Made by a program: the position numbers and the translations under genes. From an uncultured Pelagimonas sp. (GTDB lineage: Bacteria > Pseudomonadota > Alphaproteobacteria > Rhodobacterales > Rhodobacteraceae): 64,000 nt of DNA. Shown here one piece after another: positions 16,339 to 25,407 of the stretch. The stretch lies in the NCBI GenBank assembly GCA_947499735.1, contig CANMPP010000002.1, positions 62,001 through 126,000 of the forward strand, given 5' to 3'. The notes below the pieces were generated by a model, which ran no database searches, had not been told where the DNA came from, and was given only the letters and a program-made list of their open reading frames with translations. Position 1 is the first letter of the stretch. Each line of letters begins with the position of its first letter.

Positions 16339-18209
16339 GTCCGTCCAAATAACCGTTCAATGTCCGAAAGTTTCAATTCAACATAGGTGGGGCGCCCATG
16401 GTTGCATTGTCCCGAATGTGGCGTTGCTTCCATGTCGCGCAGCAATGCATTCATTTCTTCCGCTCGCATGCGGCGTCCCGAACGGATGGATCCATGGCAG
16501 GCCATACGGCTAAGGATCGCTTCAATCTTTTCTGTGACCAAATCAGATGTCCCAAGATCGGCGATTTCGTCGAGGATATCGCGAACCAGATCGCTGGCAT
16601 TGACTTCGCCTAATATGGCAGGCGTTTCCCGGATCGCAATTGCACCACCGCCGAATGGTTCGATGCCCAAGCCAATTTTCTTTAAATTGTCCGAGATGTT
16701 TAATAGCATCGCCTGGTCATCGGCAGATAGGTCTACAATTTCCGGAATCAAAAGCGCCTGTGCGGGTACACCGTTTTCAGCCATTTGCGCCTTTAGTTTT
16801 TCATAGACGATCCGTTCATGGGCCGCGTGTTGATCAACGATGACGATCCCGTTTTCTGTTTGGGCAATGATATAGTTCTCATGAACCTGACCGCGCGCAG
16901 CACCTAAAGGCAGAGATTCCGCGTGGGGCTCTGGTGCGATATCCTCTACGACGCGACCCGATGGGGCGGCAAATTCCGGTACATGTGACGCGTCCGCAAA
17001 ACCGGGCTGCAGCGGTGCTTGTGCTTGATAACTTGCCATGCGCGCGCCGGGTGAAGGGCGGTCCATTTGATAGATGCGGGGTGTCGTCGGCGTTTCGGGT
17101 GTTTGACCCAAGGCCCCTAACGTCTCTGGTCGCATCGCTTGTAATGTTTCGGCCCCGACCGTGTTGGACGCACGATGTCCGGCTTCGGTCAATGCATGGC
17201 GCAGTGTCGATACAATCAAACCACGCACAAGACCCGGTTCGCGAAACCGAACTTCAGACTTGGCTGGGTGCACATTGACGTCCACCAGATGCGGATCGCA
17301 TGTGATGAAAAGGGCCACAGCTGGATAACGGTCACGGCTTAAAAAGTCAGAATATGCGCCACGAAGTGCCCCAATTAGGGTCTTATCGGCCACAGGACGG
17401 CCGTTCACGAACAGAAACTGTGCAACAGATGACCCTCGTGAATATGTGGGTAATGCGGCATATCCGGTCAGACGGAACCCTTCACGCATGGCATCGATGG
17501 GCAGGGCATTGTCTACAAATTCCGCGCCAATCACGCGTGCCAAACGACTGCGCAAAGCGTCAAACAAGTCGCCAGTTTCTGGATCCGCACGGAATGTTTC
17601 GCGCGGTTTGTCACCGCTGAGATCGCGCAATGTGAACCCGATTGAGGGTTCGGCCATAGCCAGTCTTTTGATGACATCTGAAATGGCTTGGGTTTCAGCG
17701 CGGTCTGTGCGCAAGAATTTCAAGCGTGCAGGTGTCGCAAAAAACAAATCGCGCAGTGTCACAACTGTGCCCTGATTGATTGCACATGGCTTGATGGCGG
17801 AGGTGTCGCCGCCATTGACGGAAATCTCAAACGCTTGGTCCTCTGCGCGACTTTGAATCGTCAGGCGACCGACCGCTCCGAGAGATGGCAACGCTTCGCC
17901 GCGAAACCCAAAGGAGTGGATATTCAACAGATCCGAGCCGTCGATTTTAGAGGTCGCATGCCGTGACAAGGCCAAGGGCAGATCATCTGGACCCATGCCG
18001 CAGCCATCATCAATCACGCGGATCAGCGTCTTGCCCCCATCGGCAATTTCAATCGTGATCCGGGTCGCACCCGCGTCGACAGCGTTTTCTACCAATTCTT
18101 TCACTGCGGAAGACGGGCGCTCCACAACCTCACCTGCCGCAATCCGGTTGATGGCGGCATCGTCGAGTTGACGGATCACTGGGCGCATGTTGTGGGATTC
18201 ATCTTTCAT
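16335..18209 (-). CDS. mutL: DNA mismatch repair protein MutL
   Basis: MutL is the GHKL ATPase that couples MutS mismatch recognition to strand incision. At 624 aa it has the N-terminal ATPase with INRIAAGEVVERPSSAVKELVENAVDAG, the DDGCGMGPDDL motif and HSFGFRGEALPSLGAV. A transducer region with NVHPAKSEVRF near residue 310 and a Pro-rich linker follow. The C-terminal dimerisation domain has DQHAAHERIVYEKLK and the ACHGSIRSGRRM element near 570, as in nuclease-type MutL. I start at the ATG at 18209 behind AGGATTAG; an ATG 21 nt downstream (18188, MRPVIRQLDD) is also possible. Confidence 0.96.
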   Translation of the reverse strand: MKDESHNMRPVIRQLDDAAINRIAAGEVVERPSSAVKELVENAVDAGATRITIEIADGGKTLIRVIDDGCGMGPDDLPLALSRHATSKIDGSDLLNIHSFGFRGEALPSLGAVGRLTIQSRAEDQAFEISVNGGDTSAIKPCAINQGTVVTLRDLFFATPARLKFLRTDRAETQAISDVIKRLAMAEPSIGFTLRDLSGDKPRETFRADPETGDLFDALRSRLARVIGAEFVDNALPIDAMREGFRLTGYAALPTYSRGSSVAQFLFVNGRPVADKTLIGALRGAYSDFLSRDRYPAVALFITCDPHLVDVNVHPAKSEVRFREPGLVRGLIVSTLRHALTEAGHRASNTVGAETLQAMRPETLGALGQTPETPTTPRIYQMDRPSPGARMASYQAQAPLQPGFADASHVPEFAAPSGRVVEDIAPEPHAESLPLGAARGQVHENYIIAQTENGIVIVDQHAAHERIVYEKLKAQMAENGVPAQALLIPEIVDLSADDQAMLLNISDNLKKIGLGIEPFGGGAIAIRETPAILGEVNASDLVRDILDEIADLGTSDLVTEKIEAILSRMACHGSIRSGRRMRAEEMNALLRDMEATPHSGQCNHGRPTYVELKLSDIERLFGRT

Positions 18210-18263
18210 ACCGCTAATCCTAGCATTTGGCGGCGCAGAGCGAAACATCAAAGACCAACATGA

Positions 18264-18971
18264 TTAAGGTGCGATTTCTGCCCCATCCCATGCAAAACAA
18301 GTACCTGAATGCGTTACATCTAGCCCGATCAAAACATCCAGCAGGCAGCGTGCGGAATAGTCGGGCGTAAACAGTTTATCCTTTGGTACGCGCGCCTGAA
18401 ACGGTTTGGATAGATCGCTGTCCACAGTCCCGGGATGAAGTCCAACAATCAGCGCTTTTGGATTGCGCCGTTTCAATTCGATCGCAGCGGTTTTGATCAA
18501 CATATTGAGGGCCGCCTTGGAGGCGCGATAACTGTACCAACCGCCCAGCCGGTTATCTGAAATGCTGCCAACACGGGCCGACAGAATAGCGCAACGCGAT
18601 GCAGGTGAACGTGCCAGTTGGGGCACAAAATGTTTGGCCAATATCATCGGAGTTATCGTGTTCACCGCTAACACATGCTGCATGCTGGACGCGCTTAAAT
18701 CCGACAAAGACTTCTCCGGTGAGATGTCAGATCCGTCGTGTAGGATCCCGGTCGCAATAAAGATTAGGTCGAACGGACCGTTTTCTGCCGCTTTCGCCAC
18801 ATCTGTTTCGTTGGAATAGTCTAGCGTTAGGGGGATGATATTTGTGGTTTCAAACGCAGGTGGTTTTCGGGAAATGGCGAACACGGTAGCGTTTGGATAT
18901 CGTTCGGCTGCTTCTATCACCAATGCGCGTCCGATTGCGCCGCTTGCACCGATGATTGCTATTCTATCCAT
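18264..18971 (-). CDS. Short-chain dehydrogenase/reductase (C-factor-like)
   Basis: A 235-aa NAD(P)-dependent SDR. The dinucleotide loop is IIGASGAIGRAL (TGxxxGxG variant), the NAG-like site is FIATGIL, and the catalytic Ser and YxxxK are in SARVGSISDNRLGGWYSYRASKAAL near residues 135-155. GLHPGTVDSDLSKPF is the post-catalytic PG motif. The layout resembles the CsgA/C-factor-like subfamily, whose substrates are mostly unknown. The start overlaps the 3' end of puuD by 8 nt, so it is probably co-transcribed with it. Confidence 0.85.
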   Translation of the reverse strand: MDRIAIIGASGAIGRALVIEAAERYPNATVFAISRKPPAFETTNIIPLTLDYSNETDVAKAAENGPFDLIFIATGILHDGSDISPEKSLSDLSASSMQHVLAVNTITPMILAKHFVPQLARSPASRCAILSARVGSISDNRLGGWYSYRASKAALNMLIKTAAIELKRRNPKALIVGLHPGTVDSDLSKPFQARVPKDKLFTPDYSARCLLDVLIGLDVTHSGTCFAWDGAEIAP

Positions 18972-20184
18972 TCGCCGCTTCGAACCAGTCCCGGATCAGG
19001 GCGCGTTCATCTTCGGTGATCTGGCTCATGCTGGCAGGGGGCATCGCGTGTGAAACACCTGCCTGCAGATAAATCGCGCGGGCGTTGCGCACGATGTGGG
19101 CCTGACTGTCCAGCCGAACACCTTTGGGGGCCCATAGAATGCCGTCGTAAAAAGGGTCTTCATTATGGCACATAGAACAGCGGCCTCTGACGATGTTTTC
19201 CACCTCGGCGTAATGCTCTGTTTCTATAAATCGGTTCAAAGACCCCGTGGTGATAGTGTCTTCACCCTCTTTCCAAAGCGGTGCTGTAGACAGGCCCATG
19301 ATGATGATAAAAATGATGGCTGTGGCGGCCCAAGCCCAATAGGGGCGTCCCTTGCGGGCATGCATTGAGTTAAAGAAATGCCGGATCGTCACGCCCATCA
19401 GAAACACCAGTGATGCGATGATCCAGTTATATTCACTGGCAAAGGCCAATGGATAGTGGTTGGACAGCATCATGAAAATCACGGGCAAGGTCAGATAATT
19501 GTTATGGGTCGAACGCTGCTTTGCGATCTTGCCATATTTTGGATCTGGTTTGCGCCCTGCGATCAAATCAGCCACCACAACCTTCTGATTTGGAATAATG
19601 ATCATAGCCACATTGGCGCTCATAATCGTGGCGGTGAATGCACCCAGATGCAGTAATGCGGCGCGTCCTGAAAAGACAGATGTGTAAAAATACGCCATGC
19701 CAACGAGAACAAGGTAGAGCAGGATCATAAGTCCGGTTGTGCTTTCACCCAGCTTGGATTTGCAAAGATAATCATATGCAACCCAGCCAAAGCCCAATGA
19801 CAAAACCGAAATACCAATCGCTTGCCATCCCTTAAGGTCCATTACATTGGGGTCGATCAGGTAGAATTCGTTCCCGAAATAATAGACCAAGATCAGCAGC
19901 ATAAAGCCCGAAATCCAGGTCCAATAGCTTTCCCATTTGAACCACACCAAATCTGACGGCATCTGTTCAGGGGCAACCAGATACTTCTGGATGTGATAAA
20001 ACCCGCCCCCATGGACCTGCCATTCTTCGCCATCTGCGCCAGAGGCAAGATTGCGGTCTCGGTGCAGGCCAAGATCCAATGCGATGAAATAGAAGGAAGA
20101 TCCAATCCAAGCAATCGCGGTGATCACGTGCAGCCAACGCACGGCAAATTCCAGCCATGCCCCGATTGTGGCGAGGTCATACAT
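18964..20184 (-). CDS. puuD: Membrane urate hydroxylase with cytochrome c domain
   Basis: PuuD converts urate to 5-hydroxyisourate at the inner membrane and feeds electrons to the respiratory chain through its own cytochrome c. The 406-aa protein starts MYDLATIGAWLEFAVRWLH and has about eight hydrophobic helices over residues 8-315. The family's W-LHVITAIAWIGSSFYFIALD first helix is clear. A C-terminal c-type heme motif CSMCH follows near residue 338, with a distal Met in SHAMPPASMSQI. The ATG at 20184 fits the family; another ATG at 20202 lacks room for a ribosome site. No other urate-pathway gene is adjacent. Confidence 0.92.
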   Translation of the reverse strand: MYDLATIGAWLEFAVRWLHVITAIAWIGSSFYFIALDLGLHRDRNLASGADGEEWQVHGGGFYHIQKYLVAPEQMPSDLVWFKWESYWTWISGFMLLILVYYFGNEFYLIDPNVMDLKGWQAIGISVLSLGFGWVAYDYLCKSKLGESTTGLMILLYLVLVGMAYFYTSVFSGRAALLHLGAFTATIMSANVAMIIIPNQKVVVADLIAGRKPDPKYGKIAKQRSTHNNYLTLPVIFMMLSNHYPLAFASEYNWIIASLVFLMGVTIRHFFNSMHARKGRPYWAWAATAIIFIIIMGLSTAPLWKEGEDTITTGSLNRFIETEHYAEVENIVRGRCSMCHNEDPFYDGILWAPKGVRLDSQAHIVRNARAIYLQAGVSHAMPPASMSQITEDERALIRDWFEAANG

Positions 20185-20296
20185 ATAGGTCTCTTTCGTC
20201 ATCCTGGGTCTCGGCACAGGCTATCTTGGGCTTTGCCGGGAGGGAAGATAGAAAAACGGCTATCCTAGGATAGGCCAACGATCTTTTTGATGCCGC

Positions 20297-21679
20297 TTAA
20301 GCGTTCAGCACCCCATTGGCTTTCAGTTCTGAATATGTTTCATCCAGCGCTTTCCATGCCCGTGCAATCAAGATGTCGATTTCTTCTTTGGAAATGACCA
20401 AAGGTGGCGAAATGATCATGCGGTCATAGACATGGCGCATAACAAGATTATTGGCGAAACATCTTTCTCGACAAACAAAGCCAGCCGTACCGGGGTCTTT
20501 GAACGCGGCGCGGGCGGATTTGTCTGGTGTCAAAGCGATAGACCCCATCATACCGATAATCTTGGCTTCGCCGACCAATGGATGATCTGTGAGGGATTCG
20601 AATTTTTCTTTCAGGTACGGTCCTGTGTCGGTACGCACCGTATCCACGATATGTTCTTCTTCAAGGATACGTAGATTTTCCAATGCGACAGCTGCTGCAA
20701 CAGGGTGGCTGGAATATGTATAGCCGTGGTTGAATTCGATCTGGTTGATGACCTGCGCCACCTCATCGCACAACATCGAGCCACCGATGGGCTGATAACC
20801 AGAGGACAACCCTTTGGCCATCGTCATAATATGTGGGCGGATGTTCAGCGTTTCGGTCCCAAACCAGTTGCCAGTTCGACCAAAACCGCAAATCACTTCA
20901 TCGGCGATCAGCAGGATGCCGTATTCGTCAACGATGCGTTGGATTTCTGGCCAATATGTTTCCGGTGCAATGATCACGCCACCCGCACCCTGAACGGGTT
21001 CTGCGATAAAGGCTGCGACATTGTCTGGTCCGAGCTCTTGAATTTTTGCTTCCAGCTGGCGGGCGCGTTCCAAACCGAATTCTTCTGGCGATAGATCTCC
21101 GCCCTCTAAATACCAGTTGGGTTGGTCAATGTGATGAATGTCGGGAATCGGCAGGCCACCCTGCATATGCATGCCTTTCATGCCGCCTAGGCTGGCGGAA
21201 CCAACGGAAGATCCGTGATATGCGTTCCAGCGGCTGATGATGGCTTTACGCTGGGGTTGGCCTTTGGCCTCCCAATAGGTGCGCACCAGACGCAGGTTGG
21301 TGTCATTGGCTTCAGAACCAGAGCACGAGTACATCACATGATTCAGGTCACCGGGCGCCAGTTCCGCCAGTTTTTGGCTTAGTGCAATTGCCGGCACATG
21401 GGTCGTTTGAAAGAATGTGTTGTAATAGGGCAGTTCTTCCATCTGGCGGCGGGCGACTTCGGCCAGTTCATGGCGGCCATAGCCGATATTGACACACCAC
21501 AATCCCGCCATACCGTCCAAAATTCGGTTGCCATCACTGTCGGTCAACCAGCACCCTTCCGCCCGAGTGATCACACGAGCACCCTTTTCCGCCAGTTCGG
21601 CATTATTCGTGAAAGGGTGGGTATGATGGGCTGCATCAAGGCGTTGCAACTGATCCGTTGGGGTATTGGTGGAAATCAT
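20297..21679 (-). CDS. spuC: Class III aminotransferase, putrescine-pyruvate type
   Basis: A 460-aa fold-type I PLP enzyme. SpuC-like members move the amino group of putrescine or other omega-amines to pyruvate, giving 4-aminobutanal. Marks are HPFTNNAELAEKGARVITRAEG at the N-terminus, GSEANDTNLRLVRTY near residue 120, NAYHGSSVGSASLGG near 153, LIADEVICGFGRTGNWFG near 260 (PLP Asp) and the Schiff-base lysine in MTMAKGLSSGYQPIG near 290. The divergent putrescine ABC operon supports a polyamine substrate. Relatives act on beta-alanine or taurine, so the symbol is by inference. Confidence 0.85.
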   Translation of the reverse strand: MISTNTPTDQLQRLDAAHHTHPFTNNAELAEKGARVITRAEGCWLTDSDGNRILDGMAGLWCVNIGYGRHELAEVARRQMEELPYYNTFFQTTHVPAIALSQKLAELAPGDLNHVMYSCSGSEANDTNLRLVRTYWEAKGQPQRKAIISRWNAYHGSSVGSASLGGMKGMHMQGGLPIPDIHHIDQPNWYLEGGDLSPEEFGLERARQLEAKIQELGPDNVAAFIAEPVQGAGGVIIAPETYWPEIQRIVDEYGILLIADEVICGFGRTGNWFGTETLNIRPHIMTMAKGLSSGYQPIGGSMLCDEVAQVINQIEFNHGYTYSSHPVAAAVALENLRILEEEHIVDTVRTDTGPYLKEKFESLTDHPLVGEAKIIGMMGSIALTPDKSARAAFKDPGTAGFVCRERCFANNLVMRHVYDRMIISPPLVISKEEIDILIARAWKALDETYSELKANGVLNA

Positions 21680-22028
21680 AGTTGGTGAAACTCCGGAGCG
21701 ACCGTTTTCAAAACGAACGGCGGCAGATAGTTGAATTGAGAGTCAAAGCCTGAATCTGGTGGCGAGCATATGTGCAATTGCCAAAGCGTCAATAAGGTGC
21801 AACCAGAACCAAGTATTTCGTATCCTATGAAAGCTATTGTTTTTACGCACAGCGCTCTTTTGCGGCGATAGGAAAAAGCTTGCTCACTTATTTGGCGTTT
21901 TTTTGGACCAGATGTTAAGAAATCTTGCAAGGGTACAAACAGGATGAAATTATCCTACTCAATTCCTGCGACAATATATTTGTAGGTCGCATTTTTACGC
22001 GAATAATAAATTCCAAGGAGATCTAGTT
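21680..22028. promoter_or_regulatory. Divergent control region between spuC and the potF operon
   Basis: This 349-bp AT-rich gap must hold both promoters. A perfect dyad CGTTTT-C-AAAACG lies at 21703-21715, just upstream of spuC. GCGAC-N13-GTCGC lies at 21968-21990, close to potF. The potF ribosome site is AAGGAG at 22015-22020. No protein-coding reading in the gap looks real. Confidence 0.45.
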
Positions 22029-23114
22029 ATGACCACGAAATTCTTGCCATGGGCCGCGGCCTTGGTGCTCACAGCGCAGGCCGGATGGGCGGAAGAGGTG
22101 CGCGTCTACAATTGGTCAGATTACATCGACGAAGCATTGTTGGAGAAATTTACCGCAGAAACCGGCATTGAATTGATTTATGACGTGTTCGACAGCAATG
22201 ATATTTTGGAAACGAAAATGTTGGCGGGCGGTTCTGGATATGATGTCGTGGTGCCCACTGGCGGTTTTCTGCAGCGTCAAATTCAGGCTGGTGTATTCCA
22301 AAAATTGGATGTTTCGAAACTGTCGAATTACGCAAATCTATGGGACGTGATTGCAGATCGCACATCCCGCTTTGACCCGGACAACGCCTATTCCGTTAAC
22401 TACATGTGGGGCACAACCGGCATTGGTGTGAACGTTGGAAAAGTCCAAGAGATACTTGGGGAAGATGCGCCGATTGACAGCCTTTCCTTGCTGTTTGATC
22501 CAGAGAATATGGAAAAGTTAAGCAGCTGTGGTGTTTATCTGTTGGACGCCCCGGACGAGGTGTTGCCAGCGGCGTTGGCCTATCTGGACATGGAACCGAC
22601 AAGCCATGATGTTGATGACCTCAACAAAGCTGGCGATGTCGTAAAAGCCGTACGTCCCTATGTCACTAAATTCCATAGTTCTGAATATATCAATGCATTG
22701 GCCAATGGTGACATTTGTGTCGCTTTCGGTTGGTCGGGCGATATTTTGCAGGCGCGTGACCGTGCTGCGGAAGCCGATAACGGGGTGGACATCGCCTACA
22801 ATGCACCAGTCGAAGGGGCGCTGATGTGGTTTGACCAATTGGCCATTCCAGCCGATGCACCAAATCCTGACGCTGCGCATAAATTCATAGACTTTATGTT
22901 GGATGCGCAGAACATGGCTGATGCGTCGAACTACGTCTATTACGCGAATGGCAATGTCGCGTCTCAGGATCTTTTGTTTGAAGATGTGATCGGCGATCCA
23001 GCGATCTATCCGCCGCAGGCCGCGCTGGACAATACCTATATTGTTGGGCCGTTCCCGCCGAAAGTGCAGCGGGTTGTGACACGTCTTTGGACGTCAATCA
23101 AATCAGGCGTTTAA
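22029..23114 (+). CDS. potF: Putrescine/spermidine-binding periplasmic protein
   Basis: A 361-aa extracytoplasmic solute-binding protein of the PotD/PotF family. The signal peptide (residues 1-21, ending QAGWAEEV) is followed by VRVYNWSDYIDEALLEKF, the typical first strand and polyamine-pocket tryptophan. YDVVVPTGGFLQRQI near residue 75, NYMWGTTGIGVNV near 120 and AFGWSGDILQARDRA near 235 carry further pocket residues. The order PotF-G-H-I matches the E. coli putrescine importer. It is followed by an intercistronic hairpin, so it is likely made in excess over the rest of the operon. Confidence 0.94.
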   Translation: MTTKFLPWAAALVLTAQAGWAEEVRVYNWSDYIDEALLEKFTAETGIELIYDVFDSNDILETKMLAGGSGYDVVVPTGGFLQRQIQAGVFQKLDVSKLSNYANLWDVIADRTSRFDPDNAYSVNYMWGTTGIGVNVGKVQEILGEDAPIDSLSLLFDPENMEKLSSCGVYLLDAPDEVLPAALAYLDMEPTSHDVDDLNKAGDVVKAVRPYVTKFHSSEYINALANGDICVAFGWSGDILQARDRAAEADNGVDIAYNAPVEGALMWFDQLAIPADAPNPDAAHKFIDFMLDAQNMADASNYVYYANGNVASQDLLFEDVIGDPAIYPPQAALDNTYIVGPFPPKVQRVVTRLWTSIKSGV

Positions 23115-23132
23115 TGCGCATCACAAGATTGC

Positions 23133-23156
23133 CCCGCGCCCAATCCTTGGCGCGGG
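23133..23156 (+). terminator. Intercistronic hairpin between potF and potG
   Basis: CCCGCGCC and GGCGCGGG form an 8-bp stem with an 8-nt loop, followed by TTATTTTG. It probably protects or partly terminates the message after the binding-protein gene, as in many ABC operons. Confidence 0.7.
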
Positions 23157-23177
23157 TTATTTTGTCTGGACTGTAAA

Positions 23178-24515
23178 ATGATTCAAACGGAATTAGCCTC
23201 TTGGGATGATCCTGAGACACGGCCTTTGATCGAATTTGTGAATGTGACCAAGCGGTTTGGCGATTTCACCGCAATCGATAATCAATCTTTGAAAATTTAC
23301 AAAGGCGAATTCTTTGCGCTTCTTGGGCCATCAGGCTGCGGGAAAACGACGATGATGCGCATGTTGGCCGGTTTTGAAATGCCAACGGAAGGCACAATTC
23401 GCATTGATGGGTTGGATGTCAGTACAGTGCCGCCAAACAAGCGTGCGGTGAACATGATGTTTCAGAGTTATGCGCTGTTTCCACATCTTTCTGTTTGGGA
23501 CAATATTGCCTTTGGCCTACGCCGCGAAGGCAAATCAGGACAGGCATTGACCGCGCGCGTTGAAGAGATGTTGCGCCTAACCCGCATGGAAAAATTCGCG
23601 CGTCGCAAACCACATCAAATATCGGGTGGTCAAAGGCAACGTGTTGCTTTGGCCCGGTCTTTGGCCAAGGCGCCCAAGCTGTTGCTATTGGATGAACCTC
23701 TTGGGGCGCTGGACAAGAAGTTGCGTCAAGAAACACAGTTTGAGCTGATGGATATTCAGGAAAGTACGGGCACAACATTTGTGATCGTGACCCATGACCA
23801 AGAAGAAGCCATGACTGTCGCCAGTCGTGTTGCGGTTATGGATGAAGGAAAACTGGTGCAAGTGGCCACGCCAGACGTGATTTATGAGGCGCCAAATTCG
23901 ATCTATGTCGCTGACTTTATTGGCGATGTTTCCCTTATCTCCGGCGTTGCCAAATCCCGCGTTCCAAGTGATGTCGCGCCGCAGGATAGCGCGGGCGGAC
24001 AGCCCTCTGCCCAACAACAAGATACCCCCCGACAACCGCAACCGAACGCGTTTGGCGCTTGGTTGCACGACACCGTTTTTGAACCAGTTCTAGGTGCGCG
24101 TTCGAAATCAGATGAACAGGCGGTAGAACCAGCCCAGCAGGAGGATACGGTTACTGATACAGTGCGGGAATTGCCGGCTGGGGGAATCGCAATTCATTGG
24201 GCAGACGGGCAAGATCCGATCATTGCCACCAATGCGGATCCTTGTTTGGATGGCAAAACGGTCAACTTTTCCATCCGTCCTGAAAAGATTGGTATTTCCA
24301 AAGCTCGACCAGATGCGTTGAACGCGTTTCAGGGTAAGGTGATCGACATTGCCTATCTAGGTCATGTGTCCACCTATCATGTTGTATTGACGAATGGGCT
24401 AAAGATCATGGCACAAGTGTCAAACACGCGCCGGATTTCGCGACGTTCGATCACGTGGGAAGATGATGTCTGGATCAGTTTTTCATCAACCGCTGGTGTG
24501 GCGTTGGAGCATTAA
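23178..24515 (+). CDS. potG: Polyamine ABC transporter ATPase with an inserted linker
   Basis: The ATPase of the putrescine importer, at 445 aa longer than the ~370-380 aa norm. The nucleotide-binding domain is standard: Walker A GPSGCGKTTMM near residue 52, Q-loop MMFQSYALFP, signature ISGGQRQRVALARSL, Walker B LLLLDEPLGALD and switch VTHDQEEAM. The TOBE region starts as usual (ADFIGDVSLISG) but is interrupted by a ~70-residue Gln/Pro/Ala-rich stretch (about residues 262-330). It then resumes at GGIAIHWADG and ends RPEKIGISK...IAYLGHVSTYHV. I see no frameshift. The ribosome site is weak. Confidence 0.92.
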   Translation: MIQTELASWDDPETRPLIEFVNVTKRFGDFTAIDNQSLKIYKGEFFALLGPSGCGKTTMMRMLAGFEMPTEGTIRIDGLDVSTVPPNKRAVNMMFQSYALFPHLSVWDNIAFGLRREGKSGQALTARVEEMLRLTRMEKFARRKPHQISGGQRQRVALARSLAKAPKLLLLDEPLGALDKKLRQETQFELMDIQESTGTTFVIVTHDQEEAMTVASRVAVMDEGKLVQVATPDVIYEAPNSIYVADFIGDVSLISGVAKSRVPSDVAPQDSAGGQPSAQQQDTPRQPQPNAFGAWLHDTVFEPVLGARSKSDEQAVEPAQQEDTVTDTVRELPAGGIAIHWADGQDPIIATNADPCLDGKTVNFSIRPEKIGISKARPDALNAFQGKVIDIAYLGHVSTYHVVLTNGLKIMAQVSNTRRISRRSITWEDDVWISFSSTAGVALEH

Positions 24516-24516
24516 T

Positions 24517-25407
24517 ATGCGGCGCGCTTCTCTTATCCTTGTTCCTTATCTGTGGCTTTTGGCACTGTTCGCGGTGCCATTTGTGATCGTGTTGAAGATC
24601 TCGCTTTCCGATATCGCCATTGCGATGCCGCCTTATGCACCCAATTGGGAACCCTCGGATGGCGTTGCGGCGTTCAGGGAATTCCTGTCTGGGCTGGATT
24701 TTGAAAACTATGTTTGGCTCAGCGAAGATGCGCTTTATTGGAAATCAGCTCTGAGCTCGTTGAAAATAGCGGTCATCTCGACTTTTCTAACGCTGCTTTT
24801 GGCCTTTCCCATAGCTTACGGAATAGCCAACGCTTCGACAGACTGGCGTCCAGTTCTGTTGATGTTGGTGATCTTGCCTTTCTGGACTTCGTTTTTGATC
24901 CGCGTCTATTCGTGGATGGGGATCCTCAGCAATACGGGGCTTTTGAACCAGTTTCTGATGTGGACGGGTGTCATCAATGACCCTTTGCAGATCATTAATA
25001 CCGATATCGCAGTCTATATTGGGATCGTTTACACCTATCTGCCTTTCATGATCTTGCCGATTTATGCTGCGCTGGATCGGCTGGATATGTCTATTCTGGA
25101 AGCGGCCCAAGATTTGGGGTGCACGCGCATTACAGCCTTTTGGTTGGTTACAATTCCGTTGGCGAAACAGGGTATTATCGCTGGATGCTTTTTGGTGTTT
25201 ATCCCGGCGCTGGGCGAATATGTCATTCCCTACCTTCTGGGCGGGTCAAATACGTTGATGATCGGAAAAGTGCTGATGAATGAATTCAGCGCAAATCGCG
25301 ATTGGCCTGTTGCCAGCGCTGTGGCGATCATTTTGTTGCTTATTCTTGTTGTGCCCATCGTTTTGTTCCAGCGGAATGAACAGCGGCTTCGCGAGGTGGG
25401 TGCATGA
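24517..25407 (+). CDS. potH: Polyamine ABC transporter permease
   Basis: A 296-aa inner-membrane permease of the PotB/PotH class with six helices. The first helix is ILVPYLWLLALFAVPFVIVL, and the EAA coupling loop reads EAAQDLGCTRITAFWLVTIPLA near residue 200. A frame extension upstream would overlap potG by 53 nt; I choose the ATG 1 nt after the potG stop. Its stop overlaps the potI start (ATGA). Confidence 0.94.
   Translation: MRRASLILVPYLWLLALFAVPFVIVLKISLSDIAIAMPPYAPNWEPSDGVAAFREFLSGLDFENYVWLSEDALYWKSALSSLKIAVISTFLTLLLAFPIAYGIANASTDWRPVLLMLVILPFWTSFLIRVYSWMGILSNTGLLNQFLMWTGVINDPLQIINTDIAVYIGIVYTYLPFMILPIYAALDRLDMSILEAAQDLGCTRITAFWLVTIPLAKQGIIAGCFLVFIPALGEYVIPYLLGGSNTLMIGKVLMNEFSANRDWPVASAVAIILLLILVVPIVLFQRNEQRLREVGA

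Noticed and set aside
21676-21930. 84-aa frame upstream of spuC on the minus strand
   Set aside because: It lies in the divergent promoter region, overlaps the spuC start and resembles nothing known.
24463-24516. N-terminal extension of PotH
   Set aside because: It would overlap potG by 53 nt; the ATG right after the potG stop matches the family N-terminus.
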